A DNA stretch of 64,000 nt from Pseudomonas extremorientalis (GTDB taxonomy: Bacteria > Pseudomonadota > Gammaproteobacteria > Pseudomonadales > Pseudomonadaceae). The notes beneath the pieces are model-generated. The model was not told the origin of the DNA and searched no databases. It saw only the letters and a program-made list of their open reading frames with translations. The stretch is from positions 64,501 to 128,500 of the forward strand of contig NZ_MDGK01000037.1 of assembly GCF_001870465.1 (NCBI RefSeq). The letters are read 5' to 3'. The translations under genes and the position numbers were made by a program. Below, piece by piece: positions 27,908 through 36,732 of the stretch (position 1 is the stretch's first letter; every line of letters starts with the position of its first letter).

Positions 27908-28354
27908 TCAGGACGCCATCCCCAACTCCCGCTTCACCATCTTTGCCAATTTCACGCTATCAATCGGCTTGAGCAAAAAGTCCACTACGCTCAAGTGCAT
28001 CGCATCGATCACGTCCGGCGCTTCGGCGTCCCCCGACATGATGATGATCGGCAACGCCGCCCGGGTGGATTCACGCACTTGTCGGATCAGTTCCAGGCCA
28101 TTGCTGGGCGCCATGCGCAGGTCGGTGATCAACAAACCGATAGAGCTGCTGGACTTCAACAAATCCCACGCTGCCTCACCACTGTCGGCGGTCATGCAGC
28201 GAATACCGTCCAGCCCCAGGATTTCCGCCAGCAGTTCACGCGCGTCCTTGTCATCGTCAACAATCAACACGCGTTGTGGCGGTAAATCAGGCTCCAGCAT
28301 CACGGCGCTCAGCGCCTCACGCTCGGCATCGCTCAAAATATCGTGGTCGGACAT
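27908..28354 (-). CDS. Single-domain response regulator
   Basis: This 148-residue receiver-only protein has no output domain. The acidic pocket is VDDDKD (about 32-37), the phosphorylation site is D78 in LLITDLRM, the conserved serine lies in IIMSGDAE, and the lysine is K129 in LLKPID. The N-terminal ~28 residues (SDHDILSDAEREALSAVML) are a short extension. The start at 28354 is chosen because MSDHD is the natural N terminus. It is divergent from the cNMP/CBS/DUF294 gene across 207 bp. Its kinase is not in the window. Confidence 0.85.
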   Translation of the reverse strand: MSDHDILSDAEREALSAVMLEPDLPPQRVLIVDDDKDARELLAEILGLDGIRCMTADSGEAAWDLLKSSSSIGLLITDLRMAPSNGLELIRQVRESTRAALPIIIMSGDAEAPDVIDAMHLSVVDFLLKPIDSVKLAKMVKRELGMAS

Positions 28355-28561
28355 ACGGTTCTCAGCAATTCTCATCTAGCTCCCAGCACACTCGTCAGAC
28401 ATCTGCGGAAGGGCGATCAATGTGCACTTCGTCGGAAAGTTTGACTAGTGGGTGTTCTACGGGGTTTGGACGATAGTCATGTAAGGTTTTTCCCTAGTTC
28501 TATGGTGTTTTCAGCGACCTAGACTTACGTCCAATGGGCACCCGCTGCGCAGGAGTCGACC

Positions 28562-30523
28562 ATGAGGGACGATAACGACAAAAAAACTGCGGTCACTGTT
28601 ATGAGTAAAGCTGATGCCTACGCCCAGGCGGGGAAAACTGCTGTACTGCAAAATATCCACGGCACCCTGCAATTCCTGCAACGTTTCCCGCCGTTCAACC
28701 AGATGGAAAACGCGCACCTGGCGTTTTTGGTGGAACAGTGCCAGTTACGCTTCTACAGCCCCGGCGACAGCATCCTCAAACCGTCGGGCGGCCCGGTAGA
28801 GCATTTTTATATCGTCAAGCAGGGTCGCGTCGTGGGCGAGCGGCCGGACAGCGCCGAAACCACTTTTGAAATCACCACGGGCGAATGCTTCCCCCTGGCA
28901 GCCCTGCTCGGCGAACGGGCCACCCGCACCGAGCACAAGGCCGCCGAAGACACCTTCTGCCTGCAACTGAACAAACCGGCGTTTATCAAGCTGTTCGCGC
29001 TGTCCAGCCCGTTTCGCGACTTTGCCCTGCGCGGCGTCAGCAGCCTGTTGGACCAGGTCAACCAGCAAGTGCAGCAAAAGGCGGTGGAAACCCTCGGCAC
29101 TCAATACTCCCTGAACACTCGCCTGGGTGAATTGGCCATGCGCCACCCGGTAACGTGCAGCCCCACCACACCGCTGCGCGAGGCCGTTACGCTGATGCAT
29201 GAGCAGCAGGTGGGCAGTATCGTGATCGTCGATGAACACAAAGCGCCCCTGGGGATTTTCACCCTGCGCGACCTGCGCCAGGTGGTGGCCGATGGCACCA
29301 GCGATTTCAGCCGGGCCATTGAAGGCCATATGACCCAGGCACCGTTTTTCCTGACCCCGGACCACAGCGCCTTCGACGCGGCCATCGCCATGACCGAGCG
29401 GCATATCGCCCATGTGTGCCTGGTCAAGGAGCAGCGCCTGTGCGGCGTGGTGTCCGAACGCGACCTGTTTTCCCTGCAACGGGTGGACCTGGTGCACCTG
29501 GCGCGCACCATCCGCAACGCACCGCGGGTAGACAACCTGGTAGCGATTCGCGGCGAAATCGGCCAATTGGTGGAGCGCATGCTGGCACATGGTGCGTCGT
29601 CCACCCAGATCACCCACATCATTACGCTGCTCAACGACCACACCGTGTGCCGGGTGATCGAACTGACCCTGGCCGAGAAAGGCGACCCCGGCGTGCCGTT
29701 CAGCTGGCTGTGCTTTGGCAGCGAAGGCCGCCGCGAGCAGACGCTGTATACCGACCAGGACAATGGCATCCTGTTCGATGCCAAGGACGCCGCCGAAGCG
29801 GCCGAGATGCGTGGCCGGCTGCTGCCGCTGGCGCAGCAGATCAACCAGAGCCTGGCGCTCTGCGGGTTCAGCTTGTGCAAGGGCAATATCATGGCCGGCA
29901 ACCCGGAGTTGTGCCTGTCGCGGGCTGAGTGGGCGCGCCGTTTCGCAGCGTTTATCCGCGAGGCCACGCCGGAGAATCTGCTGGGTTCCAGTATCTATTT
30001 CGATCTGCGGGTGGTGTGGGGCGACGAGCGTGGCTGCGAGCAACTGCGCCAGGGCATTCTGGATCAGGTCGCGGACAACCGATTGTTCCAACGCATGCTG
30101 GCCGAGAACGCGTTGCGCCAGCGCCCACCTGTAGGACGCTTCCGCGAGTTTGTGCTGACCCGTAAAGGGGGCGAGAAAGCCACCCTCGACCTCAAGGTGC
30201 AGGGCCTTACGCCATTTGTGGACGGCGCGCGCCTGCTGGCCCTGGCCAATGGCATCCACGCCAACAACACCTTGGAGCGCCTGCGCCAACTGGTGGTCAA
30301 GGAAGTGATCGAGCCCCTGGACGGCGCCGCCTACGAAGAGGCCTACCACTTTATCCAGCAAACCCGCATGCAGCAGCACCAGTTGCAGACCCGCGAGAAC
30401 CAGCCGTATTCCAACCGCGTCGACCCCGACAGCCTCAACCATCTGGACCGGCGCATCCTGCGGGAATCCCTGCGCCAGGCCCAACGCCTGCAAAGCAGCC
30501 TGACGTTGCGGTATCAGCTGTGA
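28562..30523 (+). CDS. Cyclic-nucleotide-binding/CBS/DUF294 nucleotidyltransferase-like protein
   Basis: This 653-residue cytoplasmic signalling protein has, in order, a cNMP-binding-type domain (about 35-150; LRFYSPGDSILKPSG), a CBS pair (about 190-310; TPLREAVTLMHEQQVGSIVI and HIAHVCLVKEQRLCGVVSE), a nucleotidyltransferase-like domain with GSEGRREQTLYTDQDNG (about 383-399), and a C-terminal DUF294_C helical domain. The ATG follows AGGAG at 28551-28555. It overlaps the exonuclease gene by a GTGA junction, so the two are co-expressed. The ligand and any nucleotidyl-transfer target are unknown. Confidence 0.87.
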   Translation: MRDDNDKKTAVTVMSKADAYAQAGKTAVLQNIHGTLQFLQRFPPFNQMENAHLAFLVEQCQLRFYSPGDSILKPSGGPVEHFYIVKQGRVVGERPDSAETTFEITTGECFPLAALLGERATRTEHKAAEDTFCLQLNKPAFIKLFALSSPFRDFALRGVSSLLDQVNQQVQQKAVETLGTQYSLNTRLGELAMRHPVTCSPTTPLREAVTLMHEQQVGSIVIVDEHKAPLGIFTLRDLRQVVADGTSDFSRAIEGHMTQAPFFLTPDHSAFDAAIAMTERHIAHVCLVKEQRLCGVVSERDLFSLQRVDLVHLARTIRNAPRVDNLVAIRGEIGQLVERMLAHGASSTQITHIITLLNDHTVCRVIELTLAEKGDPGVPFSWLCFGSEGRREQTLYTDQDNGILFDAKDAAEAAEMRGRLLPLAQQINQSLALCGFSLCKGNIMAGNPELCLSRAEWARRFAAFIREATPENLLGSSIYFDLRVVWGDERGCEQLRQGILDQVADNRLFQRMLAENALRQRPPVGRFREFVLTRKGGEKATLDLKVQGLTPFVDGARLLALANGIHANNTLERLRQLVVKEVIEPLDGAAYEEAYHFIQQTRMQQHQLQTRENQPYSNRVDPDSLNHLDRRILRESLRQAQRLQSSLTLRYQL

Positions 30524-31227
30524 GCTTGTTCAACTGGCTGCGTACGAAAAAACCGGGGCTCGACAGCACGCAACAACAGCGCCTGGAGCAACTGTGCAAG
30601 CCTTCGCCTCTAGGCAACGAACCTTTGCGCAGCCAGCGCTGGGTGGTGGTGGACCTGGAAACCAGTGGCCTGAACCTCAATCGCGATCAGGTGCTGTCCA
30701 TCGGCGCGGTGGTGATCGAGGACGGTGCGGTGGACTTCTCCCAGATGTTCGAACGCACCCTGCAACGCGCCGAGACCAGACTCAGCCCCAGCGTACTGAT
30801 CCACGGCCTCGGCCCCAGTGCCATTGCCGCCGGCAGCGACCCGGCCGAGGCACTGCTGGATTTCATGGAGTTCGTCGGCGACAGCCCTTTACTGGCCTTC
30901 CATGCGCCATTCGATCAACACATGCTGTGCCGGGCGCTCAAGGACAGCCTGGGTTACCGCCTGGCCCACCCGTTCCTGGACGTGGCCGACATCGCCCCTT
31001 TGCTGTGCCCCGACGCGCATATCCGCGAGGCCGGGCTGGACGACTGGATCAACCATTTCAACCTGCACGTGGGCGAGCGCCATCACGCCAGCGCCGATGC
31101 CCTGGCCACGGCAGAGCTGATGCTGATCCTGTTCAGCCGCGCACGGGCGCAGCACATCGACACGCCACAGGCGCTGCTAGAGCGTTTGAGCCAATGGAAA
31201 CGGCGTAAACACGCGCCCTCTTTCTAA
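30520..31227 (+). CDS. DnaQ-type 3'-5' exonuclease
   Basis: This 235-residue DEDD-superfamily nuclease has exo I VVVDLETSG (about 42-50), exo II LLAFHAPFDQHML and exo III HHASADALATAELM with the histidine and aspartate expected of a DEDDh enzyme. It starts with GTG inside the stop of the upstream cNMP/CBS/DUF294 gene, which implies coupled translation. This pairing suggests that the nuclease serves the same signalling process. A proofreading role in DNA polymerase III would belong to dnaQ elsewhere. Confidence 0.85.
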   Translation: MSLFNWLRTKKPGLDSTQQQRLEQLCKPSPLGNEPLRSQRWVVVDLETSGLNLNRDQVLSIGAVVIEDGAVDFSQMFERTLQRAETRLSPSVLIHGLGPSAIAAGSDPAEALLDFMEFVGDSPLLAFHAPFDQHMLCRALKDSLGYRLAHPFLDVADIAPLLCPDAHIREAGLDDWINHFNLHVGERHHASADALATAELMLILFSRARAQHIDTPQALLERLSQWKRRKHAPSF

Positions 31228-31313
31228 GGCCGCCGATCCTTGTGGTGAGCAGGCTTGCCCCGGTACAAACCGACAGACGCCAATTGCGCCCACCCCACGG
31301 CTCTGACACAATC

Positions 31314-31333
31314 GCGAATAATTCTCGTTAGTT
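31314..31333. promoter_or_regulatory. Possible Fur box upstream of the FecI-like sigma gene
   Basis: The segment GCGAATAATTCTCGTTAG resembles pseudomonad Fur operators, which are AT-rich with GAATnATTCTC-like cores. It lies 28 nt before the TTG start of an iron-starvation-type sigma factor, the expected place for Fur control. It is an imperfect match judged by eye. Confidence 0.4.
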
Positions 31334-31360
31334 TAAACATCGCGTTTACCAGGTGATGCC

Positions 31361-31879
31361 TTGTCGTCGATCCAGAACCCACGCAGTGAGCTTGTTGGTG
31401 CGTTGTATCGCGACCATCGTGGCTGGCTGTTGGCCTGGCTTCGACGCAACGTCGCCTGCCCGAGCCGTGCCGAGGATTTGAGCCAGGACACCTTCACACG
31501 TCTGCTCGGCCGTGATGAGCTGCGCGAACCCCGCGAGCCACGGGCCTTTCTGGTGGCGATCGCCAAGGGCCTGTTGTTCGACTACTTCCGCCGCGCCGCC
31601 CTGGAGCAGGCGTATCTCACCGAACTGATGCTGATCCCGGAAAGCGAACATCCCTCGCCGGAAGAACAGCAACTGATCCTCGAAGACCTCAAGGCCATCG
31701 ACCGTCTGCTCGGCAAGCTGTCGAGCAAGGCCCGCGCCGCCTTCCTCTATAACCGCCTCGACGGCCTGGGCCACGCGGAAATCGCCCATCGCCTGGGCGT
31801 ATCCGTACCCCGGGTGCGCCAGTACCTGGCCCAGGGTATTCGCCAATGCTACATCGCGCTGTATGGCGAGCCGCTGTGA
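31361..31879 (+). CDS. FecI-like extracytoplasmic function sigma factor
   Basis: This 172-residue sigma factor is of the iron-starvation group. Region 2 covers about 12-75 (ALYRDHRGWLLAWLRRNV and RAEDLSQDTFTRLL), and region 4 has a helix-turn-helix (LDGLGHAEIAHRLGVSVPRV, about 133-152). The start is TTG with AGGTGA upstream. Its stop overlaps the GTG start of the FecR gene. It should direct transcription of the downstream TonB receptor when its ligand is sensed. Confidence 0.9.
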   Translation: MSSIQNPRSELVGALYRDHRGWLLAWLRRNVACPSRAEDLSQDTFTRLLGRDELREPREPRAFLVAIAKGLLFDYFRRAALEQAYLTELMLIPESEHPSPEEQQLILEDLKAIDRLLGKLSSKARAAFLYNRLDGLGHAEIAHRLGVSVPRVRQYLAQGIRQCYIALYGEPL

Positions 31880-32856
31880 CGGTGATCAGCTCCAAACCCG
31901 TGTCGGCCCGCGTGCTGGATGCGGCGATTGCCTGGCAGCTGTCCCTTGATTCAGGCGACGGCAGCGCCATTGAGCGCGAAGAGTTCGATAAATGGCTGGC
32001 CAGCGATGAAGAGCACGCCCGCGCCTGGCGCCAACTGGGCATGCTCGACCAGCGTTTCAGCATGGCCTCGGGCCCGGCGCGGGTGGCGTTGTTGCAATCG
32101 CGCGAAGGCATCCGCCAACGCGTGCGCAAGCTGGGCAGTGGGCTGGCGAGCATTGCACTGGTGATCGGCCTGGCGTTGTTTGCAGGCGAGCGCTATGTGC
32201 CGATCCACTATTGGCTGGCCGACCAACGTACCGCCACGGGTGAACAGCGCACGCTGAAGCTGGCGGACGGTACGCTGATCAACCTCAATACCCACAGCGC
32301 CATCGACGTGCGTTTTGATGAAAAACGTCGCCTGATCGTATTGCAGGAAGGCGAGATCCTGGTCGAGACCGGCCATAACGATGCCCGCCCGTTCTATGTG
32401 CAAACCCGCGACGGCAGCCTGCGGGCGTTGGGCACGCGGTTCATCGTCAAGCGCGAAGACGACGCCACGCGCTTGAGCGTGCTGCAATCGGCGGTGGCCG
32501 CCCAGCCCGAGGCGCTGCATCAGGAGCAAATCTTCAAGGCCGGCCAGCAAGTGCTGATGCGCAGCGACGGCCTCGGCCCACTGCTGGCCGTTACCCCCGC
32601 CACCGACGCCTGGACCCGCGGCATGCTGGTGGTGGACAACGCCCGCCTGGGCGATGTGATCGAGGAATTGAGCCGCTACCGCACCGGTTACCTGGGTGTG
32701 GATAAAAACGTGGCCGACCTGCGCATCACTGGCAGCTTCCCATTGCGCGACACCACGCTGGCGCTTAATGCGCTGCTGCCGACCCTGCCGGTGCAGATCG
32801 AGCAGCACACGCCGTGGTGGGTGACGGTGACTGGCAAGGCACCTGCCGCCAAATAA
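31876..32856 (+). CDS. FecR-type anti-sigma/sigma regulator
   Basis: This 326-residue single-pass inner-membrane protein transmits the signal from the TonB receptor to the FecI-like sigma factor. The cytoplasmic N terminus (about 1-90; AIAWQLSLDSGDGSA and WRQLGMLDQRF) is the sigma-interacting DUF4880-like region. One membrane helix (LASIALVIGLALFAG) lies near 95-110. The periplasmic FecR domain (about 125-225; RTLKLADGTLINLNTHSAID) is followed by a C-terminal STN-interacting region. It is coupled to the sigma gene by a GTGA overlap. Confidence 0.9.
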   Translation: MTVISSKPVSARVLDAAIAWQLSLDSGDGSAIEREEFDKWLASDEEHARAWRQLGMLDQRFSMASGPARVALLQSREGIRQRVRKLGSGLASIALVIGLALFAGERYVPIHYWLADQRTATGEQRTLKLADGTLINLNTHSAIDVRFDEKRRLIVLQEGEILVETGHNDARPFYVQTRDGSLRALGTRFIVKREDDATRLSVLQSAVAAQPEALHQEQIFKAGQQVLMRSDGLGPLLAVTPATDAWTRGMLVVDNARLGDVIEELSRYRTGYLGVDKNVADLRITGSFPLRDTTLALNALLPTLPVQIEQHTPWWVTVTGKAPAAK

Positions 32857-32941
32857 AAAATATTTCCCCCCGCCCTATCACTTTCTGATTCTCGTTCGGC
32901 ACATAGGCAATTGCGAATTACTTCCATTCAGGAGCCGCCCT

Positions 32942-35371
32942 ATGTCCCGCACGCTAGACACCTTGTTGCGCCCCAGCCTGTTAGCCGTGGCCATTGCCCT
33001 CGGCGCCCCGCTGGCCAGCACGTCGCTGATCGCCGCCGAACAGGCGTCCAGCGTGCGCGCCTACAACCTGCCGGCGGCGCCACTGGCCAGCACCCTGAAC
33101 CAGATTGCCAGCCAGGGCGGCCTGGCACTGACTCTCAGCCCGGCACTGGCATCGGGCAAGACCTCGGCGCCGGTCCAGGGCCAGTTCGACGCACCCGGCG
33201 CGCTGCGTGAGGCGTTGCGAGGGACGGGACTGCAGTTGGAACAAAGCAGTGCGGGAACCTACACCCTGGTGGCAATTCCGGAAGGCATCGTAGCGTTGCC
33301 GACCACCAATATCACCGGCCAGGACAGCTATGAAAGCGCCTGGGGCCCGGTCGACGGCTACCTGGCCAAGCGCACCGCCGCCGGCACCAAGACCGACACG
33401 GCGTTGGTCGAGGCGCCGCGCTCGATCTCGGTTGCCACGCGCCAGCAGATGCAGGACCGCAACGTGCAGAACCTGGACGATGCGGTCAAATACATGCCCG
33501 GCATCGTGTCCGCCAGCTACGGCAGCGACACCCGCTACGACTGGATGCGCGTGCGCGGCTTCGAACCAACCCAGTTCCTCGACGGCCTGCCGCTGCCACG
33601 CGGGGTGTACGCCAACCCGAAAGCCGAAACCTGGAACCTCGACCGCCTCGCCCTGCTGCGCGGCCCGGCCTCGTCGATCTACGGCCAGACCCCGCCGGGC
33701 GGTTTGCTGGACATGGTCAGCCGCCGCCCCAGTGCTGAATCGAGCAATGCCGTACAGGTGCAATACGGCAGCGACAACTACCGCCAGATCAACTTCGCCA
33801 GCACCGGCAAGATCGATGACGAAGGCCAGTTCCTCTATGGCCTCAGCGGCGTGGTGCGGGATGCCGGCACCCAGGTCGACCACATCGATAACAAGCGCTA
33901 CAACATTGCGCCCAGCCTGACCTGGAACATCGACCCGGACACCAAGCTGACCTTCCTGTCGCAGTTCACTCGCGACGATACGGGCGCCACCAGTCAGTTC
34001 CTGCCTATCGTGGGCACCAAGATCAAATCGCCATTGGGCGATGTGTCCCACCACAAGAACCTGGGCGACCCGGACTACGAGTTTTACGACCGCACCTATT
34101 ACGCGTTGGGCTATGCGTTCGAGCACCGCTTCAACGACACCTGGCAGTTCAAACAGAACCTGCGCTACACCAAGTCGGAGCTGTCGTTCCAGCAACTGAC
34201 CGTGGGCGCTTATGCCTATTACCCGGTTGACGCTGCCGGTAACATCGGCCGCACCTCGACCAACGTCGACGAGAACATCGGCCAGTTCGCAGTCGACAAC
34301 AACTTCCAGGCAGACTTCGCCACCGGCGATGTCACGCATACCCTGCTGCTGGGCCTGGATCACCAGCGTACCGATACGTCATACCTGTCGATCTACGGCG
34401 GAGCAGGCACCGTCAACATCTTCAATCCTGTAAACACCACGCCGGTCGTACGTCCTCCACGCTCCGATGCGTTTTACGATTACAACCAAAAAACCATCCA
34501 GACCGGCCTCTACGTACAAGACCAGATGGCCTTGGACAATTGGCGCCTGACCCTGGGCGGTCGTGAAGACTGGGTCCATCAGGGCACGACCTACTTCAAT
34601 AAGAACGACGTCACCAACACCGACCGCAGCAAGAACTTCAGTGGCAACGCAGCGTTGAGCTATGTGTTCGACTCGGGCTTTGTGCCGTACTTGTCCTACG
34701 CTGAATCTTTCCAGCCAGCGAGCAACGCCAGCGTAGACCCACTCAAATCGTACAAGCCAACCGAAGGCAAGCAGTGGGAACTCGGGATCAAGTACCAGCC
34801 ACCCGGTTCCAACACCCTCTTGAGTGCGGCGGTGTATGACCTGACCCAGAAAAACGTACTGGTCACCAGCACAGGTGCAGGCGGCCAGGCGGTCACCGAC
34901 CAGACCGGCGAAGTGAAAGTCAAAGGCCTGGAGTTGGAAGCCGTGTCTGACGTGACCGAAAACCTCAAGGTGATCGCCGCCTACACACTGGCCAAATCCG
35001 AAGTCCAAAAAGGCGACTTCAAAGGTAACCGCCTGCAACTGATGCCAAATCAGCAAGCGTCGCTCTGGACCGACTACACCTGGCACACCGGTGTACTGGA
35101 CGGCTTCGGTATCGGCTTCGGCGCGCGCTACACCGGCAACACCTACGGCGACCAGGGCAACACCTGGCTCGGCAAAGCCAACGCCTACACCGTTTTCGAC
35201 GGTGCGGTGCATTACGACTTGGGTCGCCTGGACAACAGCCTCAAAGGCGCCTCGGTCAAACTCAATGCCACCAACCTGTTCAACAAGGACTACATCTCCA
35301 CCTGTGACGGTTCCTACTGCTACTTCGGCGACCAACGCAGCGTCGTCGCCAGTGCCACCTACCAGTGGTAA
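32942..35371 (+). CDS. TonB-dependent siderophore receptor with signalling domain
   Basis: This 809-residue outer-membrane transducer has a signal peptide (about 1-32, ending SLIAA). The periplasmic STN signalling domain (about 38-110; YNLPAAPLASTLNQIASQGG) contacts FecR. The plug domain follows (SISVATRQQMQDRNVQNLDD, GIVSASYG), then a beta-barrel ending in ...SATYQW, the terminal aromatic residue typical of outer-membrane proteins. The position after sigma and anti-sigma genes gives a complete cell-surface signalling system. The siderophore is not identifiable and no siderophore synthesis genes are near, so it may serve a xenosiderophore. Confidence 0.92.
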   Translation: MSRTLDTLLRPSLLAVAIALGAPLASTSLIAAEQASSVRAYNLPAAPLASTLNQIASQGGLALTLSPALASGKTSAPVQGQFDAPGALREALRGTGLQLEQSSAGTYTLVAIPEGIVALPTTNITGQDSYESAWGPVDGYLAKRTAAGTKTDTALVEAPRSISVATRQQMQDRNVQNLDDAVKYMPGIVSASYGSDTRYDWMRVRGFEPTQFLDGLPLPRGVYANPKAETWNLDRLALLRGPASSIYGQTPPGGLLDMVSRRPSAESSNAVQVQYGSDNYRQINFASTGKIDDEGQFLYGLSGVVRDAGTQVDHIDNKRYNIAPSLTWNIDPDTKLTFLSQFTRDDTGATSQFLPIVGTKIKSPLGDVSHHKNLGDPDYEFYDRTYYALGYAFEHRFNDTWQFKQNLRYTKSELSFQQLTVGAYAYYPVDAAGNIGRTSTNVDENIGQFAVDNNFQADFATGDVTHTLLLGLDHQRTDTSYLSIYGGAGTVNIFNPVNTTPVVRPPRSDAFYDYNQKTIQTGLYVQDQMALDNWRLTLGGREDWVHQGTTYFNKNDVTNTDRSKNFSGNAALSYVFDSGFVPYLSYAESFQPASNASVDPLKSYKPTEGKQWELGIKYQPPGSNTLLSAAVYDLTQKNVLVTSTGAGGQAVTDQTGEVKVKGLELEAVSDVTENLKVIAAYTLAKSEVQKGDFKGNRLQLMPNQQASLWTDYTWHTGVLDGFGIGFGARYTGNTYGDQGNTWLGKANAYTVFDGAVHYDLGRLDNSLKGASVKLNATNLFNKDYISTCDGSYCYFGDQRSVVASATYQW

Positions 35372-35391
35372 TCGGCTGAGTTAACCACCGG

Positions 35392-35414
35392 GCCGCCCCA
35401 ATGGGCGGCTTTGG
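35392..35414 (+). terminator. Weak hairpin after the TonB receptor gene
   Basis: GCCGCCC and GGGCGGC arms with a 4-nt loop are followed only by TTTGG. It lies 20 nt past the receptor stop and 23 nt before the PepSY gene, so it may only attenuate readthrough. Confidence 0.45.
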
Positions 35415-35436
35415 TGTGTCTGAAGGTTGAAAAAAC

Positions 35437-36531
35437 ATGAAAAGCAAAACCATCCGCCGCTGGTCCTTCATCCACACCTGGACCAGCCTGATCTGCACGG
35501 TATTCCTGCTGCTGCTCGCCCTCACCGGCCTGCCGCTGGTGTTTCACCACGAGATCGACCACCTGCTGGGCAACGAGCCCGAGCTGGCGCAGATGCCCGT
35601 CGACACGCCGCAGCTCAACCTGGAGCAACTGGTCAGCGCCGCGCAGGCCCATCGCCCCGGCGACGCCATGCAGTACCTGGCCTGGGACGAAGACAACAAG
35701 AACGGCGTGATCGCGATCATGGCCGCCACCGCCGGCACCGAGCCCAACTCGTCGCACACCTTCCTGCTCGACGCGCGCACCGGCCAAGCCATGGAAACCC
35801 CGGCGGCCAACGGCGGGTTCACGATGTTCCTGCTGCGCTTGCATGTGGATATGTTCGCTGGCCTGCCGGGCAAGTTGCTGCTGGCGTTCATGGGGGTTCT
35901 GTTTGTGCTGGCGATCATCTCCGGCACGGTGCTGTACCTGCCGTTCATGCGCCGCCTGAAATTCGCCACCGTGCGTCAGGACAAATCCACCCGCCTGCGC
36001 TGGCTCGACCTGCACAACCTGATCGGCGTGGTCACCCTGACCTGGGCGCTGGTGGTGGGCGTGACCGGCGTGATCAGCGCCTGCGCCGACCTGATCATCG
36101 CCGCCTGGCGCCAGGACAGCCTCAGCGCCATGATCGAGCCTTACAAAAACGCCCCGCCCCTGACTCAACGCGCCCCGGCCACCGAACTGCTGGCGATTGC
36201 CGCCAAGGCCGCCCCCGGCATGGAGCCGGACTTCATCGCCTTCCCCGGCACACGCTTTTCCAGCGAACACCATTACGCGGTGTTCATGAAAGGCAGCACC
36301 CACCTCACCTCGCATTTGCTCACGCCGGTACTGATCGACGCCAGCACCCTGGCTGTCACCGCCGTCGCCGAACGGCCGTGGTACATGGACGCCATGGGCA
36401 TGTCCCAGCCGCTGCACTTTGGCGATTACGGCGGCATGCCGATGAAGATCCTGTGGGCGGTGTTGGATGGGCTGACCATCATCGTGCTGGTGAGCGGGAT
36501 CTACCTGTGGATCGTAAGGCGCCGAACATGA
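35437..36531 (+). CDS. PepSY-associated membrane protein (iron-uptake reductase type)
   Basis: This 364-residue inner-membrane protein has about four helices: an N-terminal anchor (SLICTVFLLLLALTGLPLVF, about 16-35), a pair near 145-170 and 190-215, and a C-terminal one (LTIIVLVSGIYLWIV). Two PepSY-like periplasmic segments lie between them. Proteins of this family follow siderophore receptors and some reduce ferric siderophores in the periplasm. Histidines at the helix ends (HTWTS, HHEIDHLL, RLHVDMF, DLHNLIG) could bind heme. It overlaps the next small gene by ATGA. Confidence 0.82.
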   Translation: MKSKTIRRWSFIHTWTSLICTVFLLLLALTGLPLVFHHEIDHLLGNEPELAQMPVDTPQLNLEQLVSAAQAHRPGDAMQYLAWDEDNKNGVIAIMAATAGTEPNSSHTFLLDARTGQAMETPAANGGFTMFLLRLHVDMFAGLPGKLLLAFMGVLFVLAIISGTVLYLPFMRRLKFATVRQDKSTRLRWLDLHNLIGVVTLTWALVVGVTGVISACADLIIAAWRQDSLSAMIEPYKNAPPLTQRAPATELLAIAAKAAPGMEPDFIAFPGTRFSSEHHYAVFMKGSTHLTSHLLTPVLIDASTLAVTAVAERPWYMDAMGMSQPLHFGDYGGMPMKILWAVLDGLTIIVLVSGIYLWIVRRRT

Positions 36532-36704
36532 AGCCACGTCAGTCGAGTTTCTGGAAGGTCTTCGGGATCCCTCTGGGGATCGGCCTGCTCAGCGCCGCCG
36601 GGTTGTTTGCGGCGCTGCTCGGGGATGGGCTGTGGGATTCGCTCAGTTGGCTCGGGCTGGGCATCCCCGCTGCAATTGGTACTTGGGCCTTGATCAAACG
36701 GTGA
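36528..36704 (+). CDS. Small membrane protein of the iron-uptake operon
   Basis: This 58-residue protein has two hydrophobic segments, VFGIPLGIGLLSAAGLFAALL (about 11-31) and LSWLGLGIPAAIGTWALI (about 39-56), joined by a short loop. It starts inside the stop of the PepSY gene (ATGA overlap), so it is translated with it. Small two-helix proteins commonly close such PepSY operons. No function is known to me. Confidence 0.7.
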   Translation: MKPRQSSFWKVFGIPLGIGLLSAAGLFAALLGDGLWDSLSWLGLGIPAAIGTWALIKR

Positions 36705-36732
36705 GATAGATTAGCGCAGCCCATTCAGAGGA

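Noticed and set aside
31236..31262. REP-like stretch TGGTGAGCAGGCTTGCCCCG after the exonuclease gene
   Set aside because: Only part of one arm is recognisable and there is no partner; too decayed to list as a repeat.
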